A DNA stretch of 28,033 nucleotides from Priapulus caudatus (taxonomy: Eukaryota; Priapulida; Priapulimorpha; Priapulimorphida; Priapulidae): positions 203,805 through 231,837 of the forward strand of contig NW_014577512.1 of assembly GCF_000485595.1 (NCBI RefSeq). Direction: 5' to 3'. Both the position numbers and the translations under genes were made by a program. A model generated the notes under the pieces. It ran no database searches and had not been told where the DNA came from. It saw nothing but the letters and a program-made list of their open reading frames with translations. This document shows, piece after piece, positions 14,634-24,678 of the stretch (position 1 is its first letter; each line of letters starts with the position of its first letter).

Positions 14634-17600
14634 CTGCAAGGACGACATACCAAGCTGGTTAGTAACTTCACAGGGCAACAAAAGCTGTCAATCATTGGCA
14701 TTCATATTTCTGTACGTAAGTGCGTACAAAACAAGGTGCAATACACTTATGAAGGGTATAATGCGAATGAAAAGAATAATTCCACTGCAGATTCGTGGAG
14801 AGGGAAGTTTAAACGCATGAGCTTATCAATGCAAAATAAATCAAACAGAATTTTATACATGCATAAAATCTACAGTCCTCCATCCTTCTCAACATCCATA
14901 TTAGAAGCAGTTAGCATTTCTTGTCGGTCGGCCCTATAATGCAACAAAATCAGGTTTCGATTCTATTTTTCAATATAGAACAGAGACAATGCATAAATGT
15001 CCGTAATAAAGTCGTAAAATAATATGCAACTCAAATAATGCAATGCTGTTGTAATGGCACAGAATGAAGAAAACAAATAATGAATTCCTGCAGTGAATGC
15101 AAGGAGGGAGTAACACCTACTTTTTCCCAAGTGCCATTAACCCATAGAATACACCAGCTGCAAATACACAGCCACTGCCAAACATGGTCGATGCTCCAAA
15201 GCACATACAGATAGGGACCAGGGCTGTCCTGAAAAAAGACAAGGCATTCCTGATAAAAAAACACACTAGCAGTTGATATTAGCGGTATATTAGTATTAAA
15301 TTATAAGATTGTTTTTCACAAATGTTAGCAAACTGTAAAATGATATAAGGTTAACGCTATGCCGTTTGTTTTCATTACTTACTACAATGCACAATCTATT
15401 ATCCGAAATTCCGAAAACCGAAAAGCGCCGAAAACCAAAAAGTTTTTTCCTGGAGGTCTTCTGCACACCAAAGCTTGCGTTTGGCTGCACACGGTTCACT
15501 ACAGGAATATTAATGTGTTTGGCATTACTCATGCATATTGTATCGTACCGGTACAGCACTTGGCCTCTTGAAAACTTGGGTTTTAGTAAGGGCTAGTTGC
15601 AGGATATACGGTATCAAGAGCATATAAAGAAGGAGAGCGTACAACGGTAAAATGCTGAAACCATGTTGCAGTATTAGTCGAATTAATAAACTTTCCCCGT
15701 TTTATTTTGACGATTCTTTGCAGTATCATTGATCAGCTGTCCTACCTTGTTCATATAAAACAAACCGCATGTCCCTACGATGCATCTACGCTGAGATAAC
15801 GAGCGGTGAAATTCTGGTATTTTCGCCGAACACCCAGGGGCGTAGCTACGGGGGGGGGGGCACATGCCCCCCCCCACCGACTAGACATTAGTCAGTACTG
15901 CGACCCACTCTCGAAGTGTGGCCAGTGTCTTGCTTCCGGTCGCCGCTGTGTAACGCTGACTCGATACGTTATTACTACAGCGTTACTACATCCAGCGTAA
16001 GGGGCGGGTCATCACCATGGCGATAAATAACAATATGTTTTTGTGGAGTAATGGCTGCGTTAATGACTGGAAATGCGAGAAAAGATAGTAGAAGGAAAAT
16101 AAATTTCATTGTCAATTAATGACGGAAACACGCGAGGTTTCCCGAAGTTATAACACTTCGAGAGTTGGTCACAGTACTGACTAATGTCTAGTCGATGTTC
16201 GGCGAAAATACCAGATTTTCACCGCTCATTATCTCAGCGTAGGGGCATAGTAGCGACATGCGGTTTGTTTTATATGAACAAGGTAGGACACTGATCAATA
16301 ATACAGCAAAGAATCATCAAAATAAAACGGGAAAAGTTTATTAATTCGATGGTTGCAACATGGTTTCAGCATTTTACCGTTGTACGCTCTCCTTCTTTAT
16401 ATGCTCTTGACGGTATGTATATCTGTACTGTACTACCATTCCAAAATCCGAAAAATTCCGAATTCTGAATCGTGTCTGGTCCTAAGGGTTTTGGATAATA
16501 GATTGTGTACTGTACAAGGAAATTGGTGTACCATCTTCTACTATTCTACATTTCTGATGTTCACTGAAGTAACTCACTCAAACTTACAAAACATAAATAA
16601 GTGCTTTTTGCCAATATGTTCTCTTATCTGCAAATGCAGACACTTTCTTCACAAGGCTGAAGAACAGGCAGCAGTATGGGCACTCAAACATGAGCACCAT
16701 GCAGCCTAAAAGACTAAAAATAAGACGAGTGTTACATATATGACAATTCATAAGAAACAATGTTACATAATAATTTGGCTCAGCCATAACACCACCATAA
16801 TGCACAGGGGTAGAAATTAATTTGAAAATTTACAGGCCCGCCGGGCCTGTAGGCAGGTAGGCAAGAGATTTTACAGGCCCGCCAGGCAAATTACAAGCCC
16901 GCATCATTCCCTGGATACCGCAGCATTTTTTTTAAATAAGACTAAAATTTAAAATTTTTACAATGGTTTACGTTCGAACGCACAAACAGGCATTTAGGTA
17001 CGTCTCCATCATCATCAGACACACGCACACGTTCACACACACCCACATCATTTACTGTGTGAATCATACATCTTGAATGATAAAGCTAATGTTTAGGACA
17101 TATAGGGCAGAGAAAAACACTCCGTGGGGTCGGTTAGTTGACTTCATGGCAAGAGCAAATAAAAAGGTTGAGTAATGTAAACATCTAAGAAACCAGCCAA
17201 ATCAGGCAAAGATAGGGTCGAGTTTTTCCTGGCAGACATAAAAGTTGAACACACACACCCCACCTCACCTCACCTCACCTACACTCACATCACCTCACAT
17301 GCACACACACCCATACATTCACCTCATCTTGAGTTTGTGGCTTGTTGGATATGGCATTGACTGCTTTAGTTACAGCTTGCCATGTCTTTTTATTAACTAC
17401 AGCTGCTAGTTGCCAGCAAAACTTCCAAACAGTCATCTTTCTCTGTCCCACTTCATCAATTATGAAGTCAATTTCCTCTGCGGAAATATTCCTATTCTTC
17501 CGTCTCTTTTACAGTTGCCGTGTATAATTTAAATAACTTTGGTCTCACCACAATCTTTGAGAATGGTGCTATAGGAGATGGGTGGCCATTAGGAGACGGT

Positions 17601-19805
17601 GGCTATAGTTCATAAATGCTTGCTTTACGATACCTTACGCGAAACCACGAACTGCAGCAGAGCAACGATATAATAAAGTTCATACTTGGACATGGACAGT
17701 GCTAATGCGTAGGTGTAATGTGCTAACAGCACCTGCTAGGTGTGTTGTTCTACGTGCTGCTTTGGGATTTTGAAAAGCCAACATTAATTACCAATCCGAT
17801 ATTTAGATGAAATTCTTCTTTTAATGACAACATTCTGCCTGATGTGCTAGATGGTGTACAGAATATTGGGAGACAGGAAGCTATGCAAATGATAAAGCAC
17901 ATCACGGAGAGGTGTTTTACGTAAACCACGTTTGGTCATAACGCAGGGAAGCTTTTATTTAGCTCCACCCTGTATAAAATGTATATAGTTTTTCCAAACG
18001 TTAAAAACAATATGACACGGTTAAACCTGAGCAGTGCAACAAGGCTGTACTGCTGTTTTCATGACTAGTAGTAGTAGGAAGTAATACGACGTGCTATGCA
18101 GCTACAGTGACTTATGTGTGTTAACTTGAGACAATTATTATTATTTACTGTAGAATTCAACATGCTATATTACCTAAAGCTTCTTAAAGCCGCACTATGC
18201 GCATCCAAACGCTAATTTCTCCAGTACTAGACTAGCAAATACTTCGTGTCATGCATAATCACAGTACCTTATGACCAAATAAACTCTAGTTGCTCCCATT
18301 TCACTGCACGTTTGCTTAAAACCCACAAGAAAGAGGTGAGAAAACTGGCATTCTGGCGCAAACGCCGAATGTTTGCCAAACAATTTAGCCTCAAAGTGGT
18401 GAGGTGACGTCACATGTTTTTATCTTTGCTACACCCGTACCGCTGTACCGCAGCACCGCTGTGCGGTTGCTTGGCAGGGCAACGCGAAAGTGTCAACAAC
18501 ATCGGAGAATTCGAACAACATTGGAGGTATTTATAAATACCTTTTATAAGACAATGCGCAGTGACATGGGAAGAACTAGAGTTTATTTTGTCATAAGGTA
18601 GTGTGATTATGCATGGCACAAAGTATTTGCTAGTCTAGTACTGGAGAAATTAGCGTTTGGATGCGCATTGTGTGGCTTTAATAATATTTTAAAACAGTTT
18701 ACTGATCGTTTGTTAACTACCAGTGATACGTAAAGCCCGTTGCACATTGCCGAACATTTTGCTCAAAAACATTATCGTAGCAATGTTTGTTCGGACAAAC
18801 ATTTGTTCGGGAAAATGTTCGGCAATGTGCGCCAGGCTTAATTGTTTACATCCAAACGTGAAATGCGAGGGGATGTGCGAATTACTCCACAACCTAGCCC
18901 ACGTGAACAGTGAGCGTGCCGCACGACCCGTGCATGTAAATAAACCTTGACCAACATAATGTAAGTTTCACTGCCAGTGGCCAAAAGTAAGCTCCACCCA
19001 CTTCTTATCGATTTTTGGTATGCCAACGCTGCTAGTCTGGATTCAGGAACCTGTGCTAACCTGTGTGTCCGAACATCCCACGCACGTTTCTTGAATGCCA
19101 ACTAAAGAGATGTTCTAAATTTTCTGCGTACGCACTTGTGCATACGCATTTCTTCTTGAATCCGGCGCTGAGATCACTAGTGCATGCTGCTAGTTGCATG
19201 CTGGGGGTGGCTTTTCTACGGGCCCGTCGGGCCTGTTAGTATTAGAAATGCAGGCCCGGGCCTTAAAATACGGGAATCAGGCCCACGGGCCCGGCCCGTT
19301 AGGATTTCGAACCCTGATGCAGGTTTACTGTGAAACATACAATATTAATTAAAACATTTTAACTGAAGACAATAGAACTTAGTGGATATACTTACACTTG
19401 CCATATACCAGCCACTAAACACAGTGGCGTCAATGTTACGAGTGCCCATATTCCTGTAAAGATTGCAACTGAAAGAAAAATGATATACATTTTGATGCTA
19501 TAGTACATTTTCATCTAACCTACACACCTATATACAGCAACTCTATATCACATGGGTAGAATTCAACTTCTAATCAGGGCCTGTTTCATCAAATTTTGGT
19601 CATATTCCCGTAAGAAGTTATCAGGTTTTTGCGACTACAACAGAAATTCTTCAAACACACAGACACACATAGTAGTCAACTTACTTATTGCTCCGAGCGT
19701 AGCTAAACCACGTGCAATTAGCTTGCACCACCATGCTACCTCAGGGTTGCTGTCATTCTGGTCCTCTTTTGCTGCAACCACTGCACTACTGGCTGCTTGT
19801 CCCAT
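14468..19805 (-). CDS. CACFD1: Flower / CACFD1 calcium-channel family protein, complete, five exons
   Basis: Flower proteins are small vesicle and plasma-membrane proteins. In Drosophila they support calcium-dependent synaptic vesicle endocytosis, and their isoforms mark cell fitness in cell competition. On the minus strand the exons are 19805-19685, 19468-19396, 16713-16588, 15228-15121 and 14633-14468 (phases 1, 2, 2, 2). They total 594 nt and 197 residues. Key strings are [66 protein letters not shown]75 in FECPYCC aligns with the acidic residue proposed as the channel filter in the fly protein. Hydrophobic segments lie near residues 32-52, 55-74, 100-118 and 120-141, followed by a polar tail from 143. 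The start has a favourable AAGATGG context, and the length suits the family (about 170-195). Confidence 0.95.
14634..15120 (-). other. CACFD1: Flower intron 4
   Basis: 487 nt from GTAGGT to CCTTGCAG. Its first codon in frame is TAG. I recognise no alternative terminal exon or repeat. Confidence 0.85.
15121..15228 (-). CDS. CACFD1: Flower exon 4
   Basis: 108 nt. The acceptor is TTTTTTCAG and the donor AAAAA|GTAGGT. It encodes [20 protein letters not shown] and [15 protein letters not shown], the last two membrane segments. Reading past the donor gives AAG TAG, an immediate stop. Confidence 0.95.
15383..16514. mobile_element. 1.13-kb TA-flanked fold-back transposon remnant (pogo/Tigger-like ends)
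   Basis: The ends are TACAATGCACAATCTATTAT and, read inward from the right, TACAGTACACAATCTATTAT. Beyond the ends, long arms pair. 15611-15918 is the reverse complement of about 16154-16407, sharing GAGCATATAAAGAAGGAGAG, TTCATATAAAACAAACCGCA and CGACTAGACATTAGTCAGTA. A loop of about 235 bp separates the arms. The left arm has extra sequence near its outer end and a GC-rich insertion at about 15833-15877. There is no transposase ORF. ATTATCCGAAATTCCGAAA-type ends resemble pogo/Tigger elements (inference). Confidence 0.75.
15833..15877. repeat. GC-rich palindromic insertion in the fold-back arm
   Basis: About 45 bp, CCAGGGGCGTAGCTACGGG... CATGCCCCCCCCCAC, present in the left arm. At the matching place in the right arm the sequence reads straight from CCGAACA to CGACTAGAC with one base between. 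AGGGGCGTAGC motifs recur in animal repeats (recollection). Confidence 0.6.
16588..16713 (-). CDS. CACFD1: Flower exon 3 with the FECPYCC motif
   Basis: 126 nt. The acceptor is TTATTTTTAG and the donor GTTTT|GTAAGT. It encodes [15 protein letters not shown], then [20 protein letters not shown]. This is the most conserved part of the family (human pattern CEAPFCCQF...WQKA). Confidence 0.96.
17251..17312. repeat. CACCT / CA microsatellite
   Basis: Repeated CACCT and CACA units, including CACCTCACCTCACCTCACCT. It lies just beyond the putative donor of the SANT-like segment. Confidence 0.85.
17323..17508 (-). pseudogene. Myb/SANT-like DNA-binding domain segment, exon-like, probably transposon-derived
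   Basis: 62 open codons on the minus strand. They encode [40 protein letters not shown] and [18 protein letters not shown], ending TQDE. The [14 protein letters not shown] helix, a spaced aromatic and [15 protein letters not shown] fit the Myb/SANT-like domain found in Harbinger Myb-like proteins and their domesticated relatives. It is preceded by TGTAAAAG, where an in-frame TAA could be removed by splicing, and followed by a donor-like GAG|GTGAAT, so it may be one exon. I could not find the next exon. It is either a remnant or part of a gene nested in the flower intron; domain identity rests on recollected patterns. Confidence 0.5.
18184..18681. mobile_element. 498-bp MITE with long terminal inverted repeats and TTAA ends (copy 1)
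   Basis: It begins TTAAAGCCGCACTATGCGCA and ends with the inverse (TGTGTGGCTTTAA). Arms of about 130 bp pair (18184-18318 with 18545-18681), sharing CTCCAGTACTAGACTAGCAA and CATGCATAATCACA. TTAA at both ends points to a piggyBac- or Kolobok-type target. There is no ORF of note. A second copy in inverse orientation lies at 25935-26434. Confidence 0.85.
18731..18840. mobile_element. 110-bp hairpin MITE with TA ends
   Basis: TAAAGCCCGTTGCACATTGC pairs with the right end GGCAATGTGCGCCAGGCTTA. The inner GAACATTTTGCTC pairs with GGGAAAATGTTC. Almost the whole element folds into one hairpin. Confidence 0.75.
19396..19468 (-). CDS. CACFD1: Flower exon 2
   Basis: 73 nt after acceptor TTTCTTTCAG, with donor CAAGT|GTAAGT. 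It encodes [20 protein letters not shown] and IWQ, the end of the first and start of the second membrane segment. The phases 1 and 2 fit both neighbours. Confidence 0.92.
19469..19684 (-). other. CACFD1: Flower intron 1
   Basis: 216 nt from GTAAGT to TTTCTTTCAG. Nothing else is seen. Confidence 0.9.
19685..19805 (-). CDS. CACFD1: Flower exon 1 (first coding)
   Basis: The ATG at 19805-19803 has A at -3 and G at +4. 121 nt encode a 23-residue polar N-terminus ([20 protein letters not shown]), then [17 protein letters not shown]. The TWWYR-like tryptophan pair followed by a membrane segment is typical of the family. The donor is ATAA|GTAAGT. MGxxxS could be an N-myristoylation signal (speculative). 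Confidence 0.92.
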
Positions 19806-21018
19806 CTTGTAATTTCTGATATTTTAAAGCCCTTACCTGAAATTTCACAACTGCATGTAATGTAGGTTAGGAATGTGAATAAACTACCTTAATTACAATA
19901 ATTTTCAAAGAAAACATGGAATGGATTGGCAATATATTCTTAAGCTCAACAAAATAGCTAGCACAAAAAGAATATGTAGAAAGAATTTCGATAATATCTC
20001 CAAGTACACTGGTTTTTTCAAAGGTCCTTTGCTGGTAATGCTGAAAGTTGGCAGATAAACATGCACATAAATGGTATACATTGGTATGATTTTGCATGCT
20101 TTCACCAACATTGCAACCAACATTTTGACTACATTTCAAAATTATTAGCTCTGAAATCAATTGAAAAATTTATACACAGACGTCTCATCTGTCAGCAGAC
20201 ATATTACTGATTACTTCAGCATAAATTACTATGGGTTTGTGCTGTTCCTGCACTCCTGGAATTCTTTAAATAAAATATTAAAATGCTGCCATGTGATGTA
20301 AAACGTTCTATAAACTGGTACCCTATCTCAACATCAAACTCCATGACAGATGGCGCTCTCGCTCTGGCTCAATTTACCACTGCCACAAGTAGATTTTCCG
20401 TTACAATTTGTATCGCTTTTTTACCACAAGTTTTACAGCGGCCAGGTTACTCGTATCCTATGTAATAAGATTTGTACTAATAAAAGTTGCAAAGATATTA
20501 AAAATCCAACCATTCTTTTATGCGAAATTTGATAAAATAGTGATACGAAATAGTGGCGTATTGTGCGCCCATTTACTACTTTCAAATCATTAGGCTGTTT
20601 ACTAAACTAAGTTCACGTGTTTATTTAAAATTTATCATGAATTTTTCGGATGCTTGCCAATATACCTAATTCTCGAATTTGTCTTTAATAAATTTTGTTA
20701 TTCAGCCTTAAAACATCTAAATTTGTCCGCCAACACAATGCAAAATCATGAGAATTTCTAATGTTTTGTTCGGCGGCAACTTTGCGGCCGTTGTGATTGC
20801 CATTTGCTGGATTCCCGGAGCTCCGCCGCACTCGGAAAAATAGTACCAGCCTTGTGGCAGTGGTATCCTGAGTTGTACGAAGGGGGCGCTGCATGCAGTT
20901 TGTCTCAACATGTAGAGATATGGCACCGGTCGATTGCATCTCAAATCTACTTAGAAATTCAAATCGCTGCACACATTAATGAAAATAATTTGTGAGTGTT
21001 CTAAGACATTTAGCCTTA
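19806..21018. other. 5' flank of flower, promoter region not resolved
   Basis: Just upstream of the ATG on the minus strand are a strong donor-like CAG|GTAAGG (near 19835) and an acceptor-like ATATCAG (near 19816). A noncoding 5' exon may therefore exist. Most of the rest is AT-rich. A GC-richer patch at about 20765-20900 could be a promoter or 5' exon, but no TATA box or other decisive signal is seen. Confidence 0.4.
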
Positions 21019-21023
21019 CTGTA

Positions 21024-21353
21024 CAGTGTTTCCCCTGGCCAAAAAGGTCTGTGAGGTGGTAAATGTTTTTTGTGATGTGTTTGCGCGTTTCGAGGTCCTA
21101 GCAAAGCGAGCAGTGCAGGTGCTGGCGAAACTAGGGGGCCCGGGGCATGCTCCCCCGGGAATAATTTTTGATAAAATGGTGCAATTGGTGCATTCTAAGC
21201 TATTCTGGACACATTGTATGACTCTTGAATCTCTTTTTCAAGTTGTCAAAGGTTTTCGTCAGCGAGGCGGTGTTTGGACCAATTTCTGTGTGGCGGCTAA
21301 GAAATTTGAGCGAGGCGGGCCGCCTCGCTCGCGTCAATGCATGGGAAACACTG
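21024..21353. mobile_element. 330-bp hAT-like MITE with CTGTA direct repeats
   Basis: It starts CAGTGTTTCCCCTGGCC and ends GCATGGGAAACACTG. CTGTA flanks both sides (21019-21023 and 21354-21358). It contains two GC-rich palindromes: GGGGGCCCGGGGCATGCTCC at about 21133, and GAGCGAGGCGGGCCGCCTCG at about 21308. CAGTGTTTCCC ends are typical of hAT MITEs. No transposase. Confidence 0.75.
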
Positions 21354-21373
21354 CTGTATACACTTATTGTTAT

Positions 21374-22520
21374 GCAAAGAGTATCAGTAAGTATTAAAAT
21401 TGTCGATGAAATATGTGATCATTAGGAAAACATTTGAAACTAGAGCACTCGAGAGGCACAGACCTCCGCCAAGGCAGCTGAATTCTCTCAATGTGAAATT
21501 TTTTTAATTAATTAATTAAGTGGAAAAAATAATGTAATCAATTTTAAGTTACCCCATTACTGACCTATCCGTGGAAATTATTAATTAATTAATTAGTTCT
21601 TAATTAATTTAATTAGATCCAGACCACCACCAAAATGTTAATCAATTCTAAGTTACCACCATTTTCTGACCTATCCTGAAAATTTTATTAATTAATGAAT
21701 TAATTAATTAATTAATTGGATCCATCGATCACCACAAAATCTCATCAATTCTAAGTTGGCCCATTTCTGACGTATCCTGAAATTTTATTGACAATCCGTC
21801 CATAACTTTTTCAGTTAGGTAACCTTTATGATACAGGCGGTTCCGGCGCCGGAAGCGGCGGCGGCGCGGCAATCAGCAATTAGCCGAGCTGTACACAAAC
21901 ACAAACCAACACTCGAACACACGCCGGTGAAAACATAACCTCCGCCAAGCCCCTGCGGTAGGTAAACAGTGCTTTAATCAAACTAGTACTAGCAGCAAAA
22001 ATTAGTTTTGCCCAAATCATTCCACATTAATTACAGCATTAATTACACTACAAGATAATGACAAGGTAATTATTTTAATATTCATAAACACTAGTAATGG
22101 AATTCACATTTATGGATCGCTAATAATAATATATACCTGTAGCTGTGTCGTGTACTGTTTCTTTCAATCACTGACTCCAAGGTGGGCCGACAAATCAAGT
22201 GTGCTGGCGTACACTATAGTTCACACGGCAGATGGAGTCACATAATTCACCAAACATAAAGTGTTAGAGTATACGGCAATTAGTAACCACCTAAAGCTAA
22301 ATAAAATTTATCTTTTAAAAATGCAAAAACTACGCTTTATTCGCGTGCAATGACGAGCTTAGTCAGTCAGATACCACAATGCAGTTGCCAGTGACAACAA
22401 AAATTGCATCACTGATTGTTTGTACATGCCATTTTTCCATCGGCTCGAAAGATTATATGGCAATAATAACAGCTTAAAGGCATAATTCGACCATCGATTA
22501 TGCAAACTTGCAAAGTTGAC
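21374..22520. repeat. Long direct repeat, copy A
   Basis: Matches 26826-28033 along its length with scattered substitutions and short indels. It starts GCAAAGAGTATCAGTAAGTA. It carries GACCTCCGCCAAGGCAGCTG, three AT-rich blocks with TTAATTAA arrays each followed by a CACCACCAAAATGTAATCAA- or CACCACAAAATCTCATCAAT-type unit, GCCGGTGAAAACATAACCTC, and single-copy-looking sequence to the window end. The internal CCTCCGCC... CACCACCAAAAT... segment resembles a repeat seen in many invertebrates (recollection). Confidence 0.85.
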
Positions 22521-23546
22521 GAATGCTACAGTAACTGGCACCTTGTGTAGTTAATAAGTACATTACCTTATAGCCAAACGCGTATTAGTTTGTCCAATAT
22601 CACTGCTAACTTACTAAAGAAATGTCTAATTGAAATCCGTAAATTTTGGTAATCTGGCGACAACGCTAAATTTATTGCCAACAAATATAACTTCGAGTTC
22701 GTTCGATGACGTCACATGTTGCTACAGGATGTTGAAGCATCGAATTGTTTGTCCCGGGTAAATTGTTTGCCTAGTGTTATTATTTGCCTAGACGTTCCGC
22801 AGCAGATATCCGCGCGAAGCGCGAACAGCGCCACCTGTGGCGCCATTTAGAACGAATACGCTGCTCTGTCAATATGACTATCATGGTTCTATTAGATCGG
22901 CTCCTTGATCGGTCAATTGAGCCGTTTTGGCGCTTCCGCAAGCCTTTGGACTATGCACGGTAGGCGCGAGAAAACTCCAAATGCTCGAAAGTGCTACGTT
23001 GCTTGTTGGCGCGTGTCGAAAACTCTAGAAAAATAATTTTTCCCTTTTCGCTGGATCAATGCCCTGATATTAATTTGGAAGTTTATCGCGACCATAGATG
23101 GCGCGCACGAGTCATCTACGTACCATTCCAAGTTTTTTAAAAAAAAACGCTCGGATGGATGACTAGACTGCCGCGCGTCGTTCAACACGCTAGCACGTAA
23201 CTCACTTTAGTATAGCCACGATAGTTGGCTGAGTGAAGATTCGTACCAGTCTACTTGGGCTTTTAATTATCGTAGCCATCTTACTTTCTTAGATCTGGAA
23301 TATTTAATCTGGTACCAGTCAATTGGACACAGAGCCTGACGTGATTTATGTTGTGTGAGCTCAGACTATCTACTGTGTATCTGTTGCATGCCACAATTGC
23401 CGTGCGGGCTATGTGTTGCATCGGATGATATTTACTTGTTGAAGTGAAGTTATAGGTGAATCAAACATTAAGACTATTGCTGGACTGTAGTACTAGTCTA
23501 CTGACAAGTTTGTATTTATTAAACCATTCTTTTATTAGCCATTATT

Positions 23547-24233
23547 AGAGTAGGCCTATACTAGAAACATTAACAATTTCGTAGTAAATAGATTTCGTAT
23601 TTAGTTACCATTATATTTTATTGAAACGCTGGAAGTTGCCCTGTGTTAGTATAGCCTAGGGGTATTCTAACCCTAGCAAAGAGCGTTTCTTGCTAGTCGT
23701 AGTAGTCTAGTAGTACTATAGTGGTTCAAGGATAGAGAACATGGCTTCCCACATAATATATATGAGGCCCCAATGTATGGCATGCGCAATAAAACCAATG
23801 TCATTTACATCAATATAAATATAATATTATATCAATATAATAGGTTAGGGTTATGCCTTATGGTTAGGGTTCGTCATTATTAGTAAGTTAATTACTAGTA
23901 ACAGAGTTAGTCATTATTACTATTACTATTAATACATGAGCTCCTGCGGTCCTGGTAGTTACTAGTACTAGTAGTAGTACTAGTAGTGCTGGTAACTTAG
24001 TAGTACTACTACTACTAGTACTAGTAGTAGTACTTAGTAGTAATTAGTGTAACATGTACTTGTAGTAATACAAGTATTCGTAGCCGTAGCCGTAGGTGTG
24101 GAATGTAATACCAGTCTACATGCGGACCGCCGCCGCCACAGGCACTTCGACCGTTTCAATAAAATATAATGCTAACTAAATACGAAATCTATTTACTACG
24201 AAATTGTTAATGTTTCTAGTATAGGCCTACTCT
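23547..24233. mobile_element. Fold-back element with 93-bp arms and TAG-repeat loop
   Basis: 23547-23640 (AGAGTAGGCCTATACTAGAA...) is the reverse complement of 24141-24233 with few mismatches. The loop of about 500 bp holds TA-rich sequence and an imperfect TAG/TAC microsatellite (23955-24055). Confidence 0.8.
23955..24055. repeat. Imperfect TAG/TAC trinucleotide repeat, self-complementary
   Basis: Alternating TAGTAG and TACTAC runs, for example ACTAGTACTAGTAGTAGTAC then TAGTACTACTACTACTAGTA, so parts can pair with each other. Confidence 0.85.
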
Positions 24234-24465
24234 CTTTCAAGAAGGTTGCGAGGTGCAAAGGCTATATATAGACTAGGACTCGCTCCCACCTCGATTAGCC
24301 ATTGAGTGACTAAGCGAAGCCGAGAGGTGCAGCTAAGCCGAGAGGTGCGAGAGAGTGCCAGTCTATGGGCTATAGGCGGCGGGCAGGCGGCGCACTGCTT
24401 TCCAACTCCCGTACGAGCCTCGCCATTGGAACGTTGCAAAAACGTTGGAGCGTTGGGGCGCGAGA

Positions 24466-24631
24466 GACGCCGGTAGGTGTTTCCTGATTCTGACAGCCGT
24501 TTCCATTACTGGGCAAGGTTCGCGAATGTCAGAATTTCGACAGTCTTTCTGTGATTTCGCGTGACACAGCTCGGTTACGAACACATTACTCGGTTACACT
24601 TTATTATAACAAGTGAACACTGTTCACGTCC
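24466..24631. repeat. Inverted repeat arm (partner 26651-26806)
   Basis: Contains GGTGTTTCCTGATTCTGACA, GGTTACGAACACA and TATAACAAGTGAACACTGTT. The reverse complement lies at 26651-26806 with moderate identity. Confidence 0.7.
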
Positions 24632-24678
24632 CAAAAGTCTACCCTCTGTGTCCCCCACTAAAATTGCCGGACTGTTCG

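Larger units (their letters stand above)
15229..16587 (-). other. CACFD1: Flower intron 3 holding a fold-back element
   Basis: 1359 nt, most of it occupied by the TA-flanked inverted-repeat element at 15383-16514. No coding match. Confidence 0.88.
16805..19316. mobile_element. 2.5-kb hAT-like insertion with ATGCA direct repeats
   Basis: The left end is CAGGGGTAGAAAT; the right end read inward is CAGGGTTCGAAAT. ATGCA flanks both sides (16800-16804 and 19317-19321). Both subterminal regions are rich in GGCCCG palindromes (16835-16905, 19215-19305). Within it lie a SANT-like coding segment (17323-17508), a TTAA MITE (18184-18681) and a hairpin MITE (18731-18840). CAGGG-type ends are typical of hAT transposons, whose target repeats are usually 8 bp; only 5 bp match here. 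No hAT transposase is visible. Confidence 0.6.
16714..19395 (-). other. CACFD1: Flower intron 2, mostly a hAT-like insertion
   Basis: 2682 nt. The insertion 16805-19316 fills nearly all of it and carries nested elements. The outer 90 bp at each side look like the original intron. Confidence 0.85.

Noticed and set aside
14452-14939. + strand frames of 118-122 codons overlapping flower exon 5
   Set aside because: They are antisense shadows of the flower last exon and adjoining intron.
20685-20972. 95-codon minus-strand frame in the GC-richer patch upstream of flower
   Set aside because: No domain, no splice link to flower and no conserved strings. At most it is 5' UTR or promoter sequence.
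22828-22843. 16-bp palindrome GCGCCACCTGTGGCGC with an E-box core
   Set aside because: It is a lone short palindrome inside a transposon-like element, with no supporting promoter context.
22956-23190. KCYVACW...FFPFRW... reading on the + strand, faintly like a broken THAP zinc finger
   Set aside because: The C2CH spacing and signature residues are not met, and an in-frame stop follows within 30 codons. The resemblance is too weak to call.
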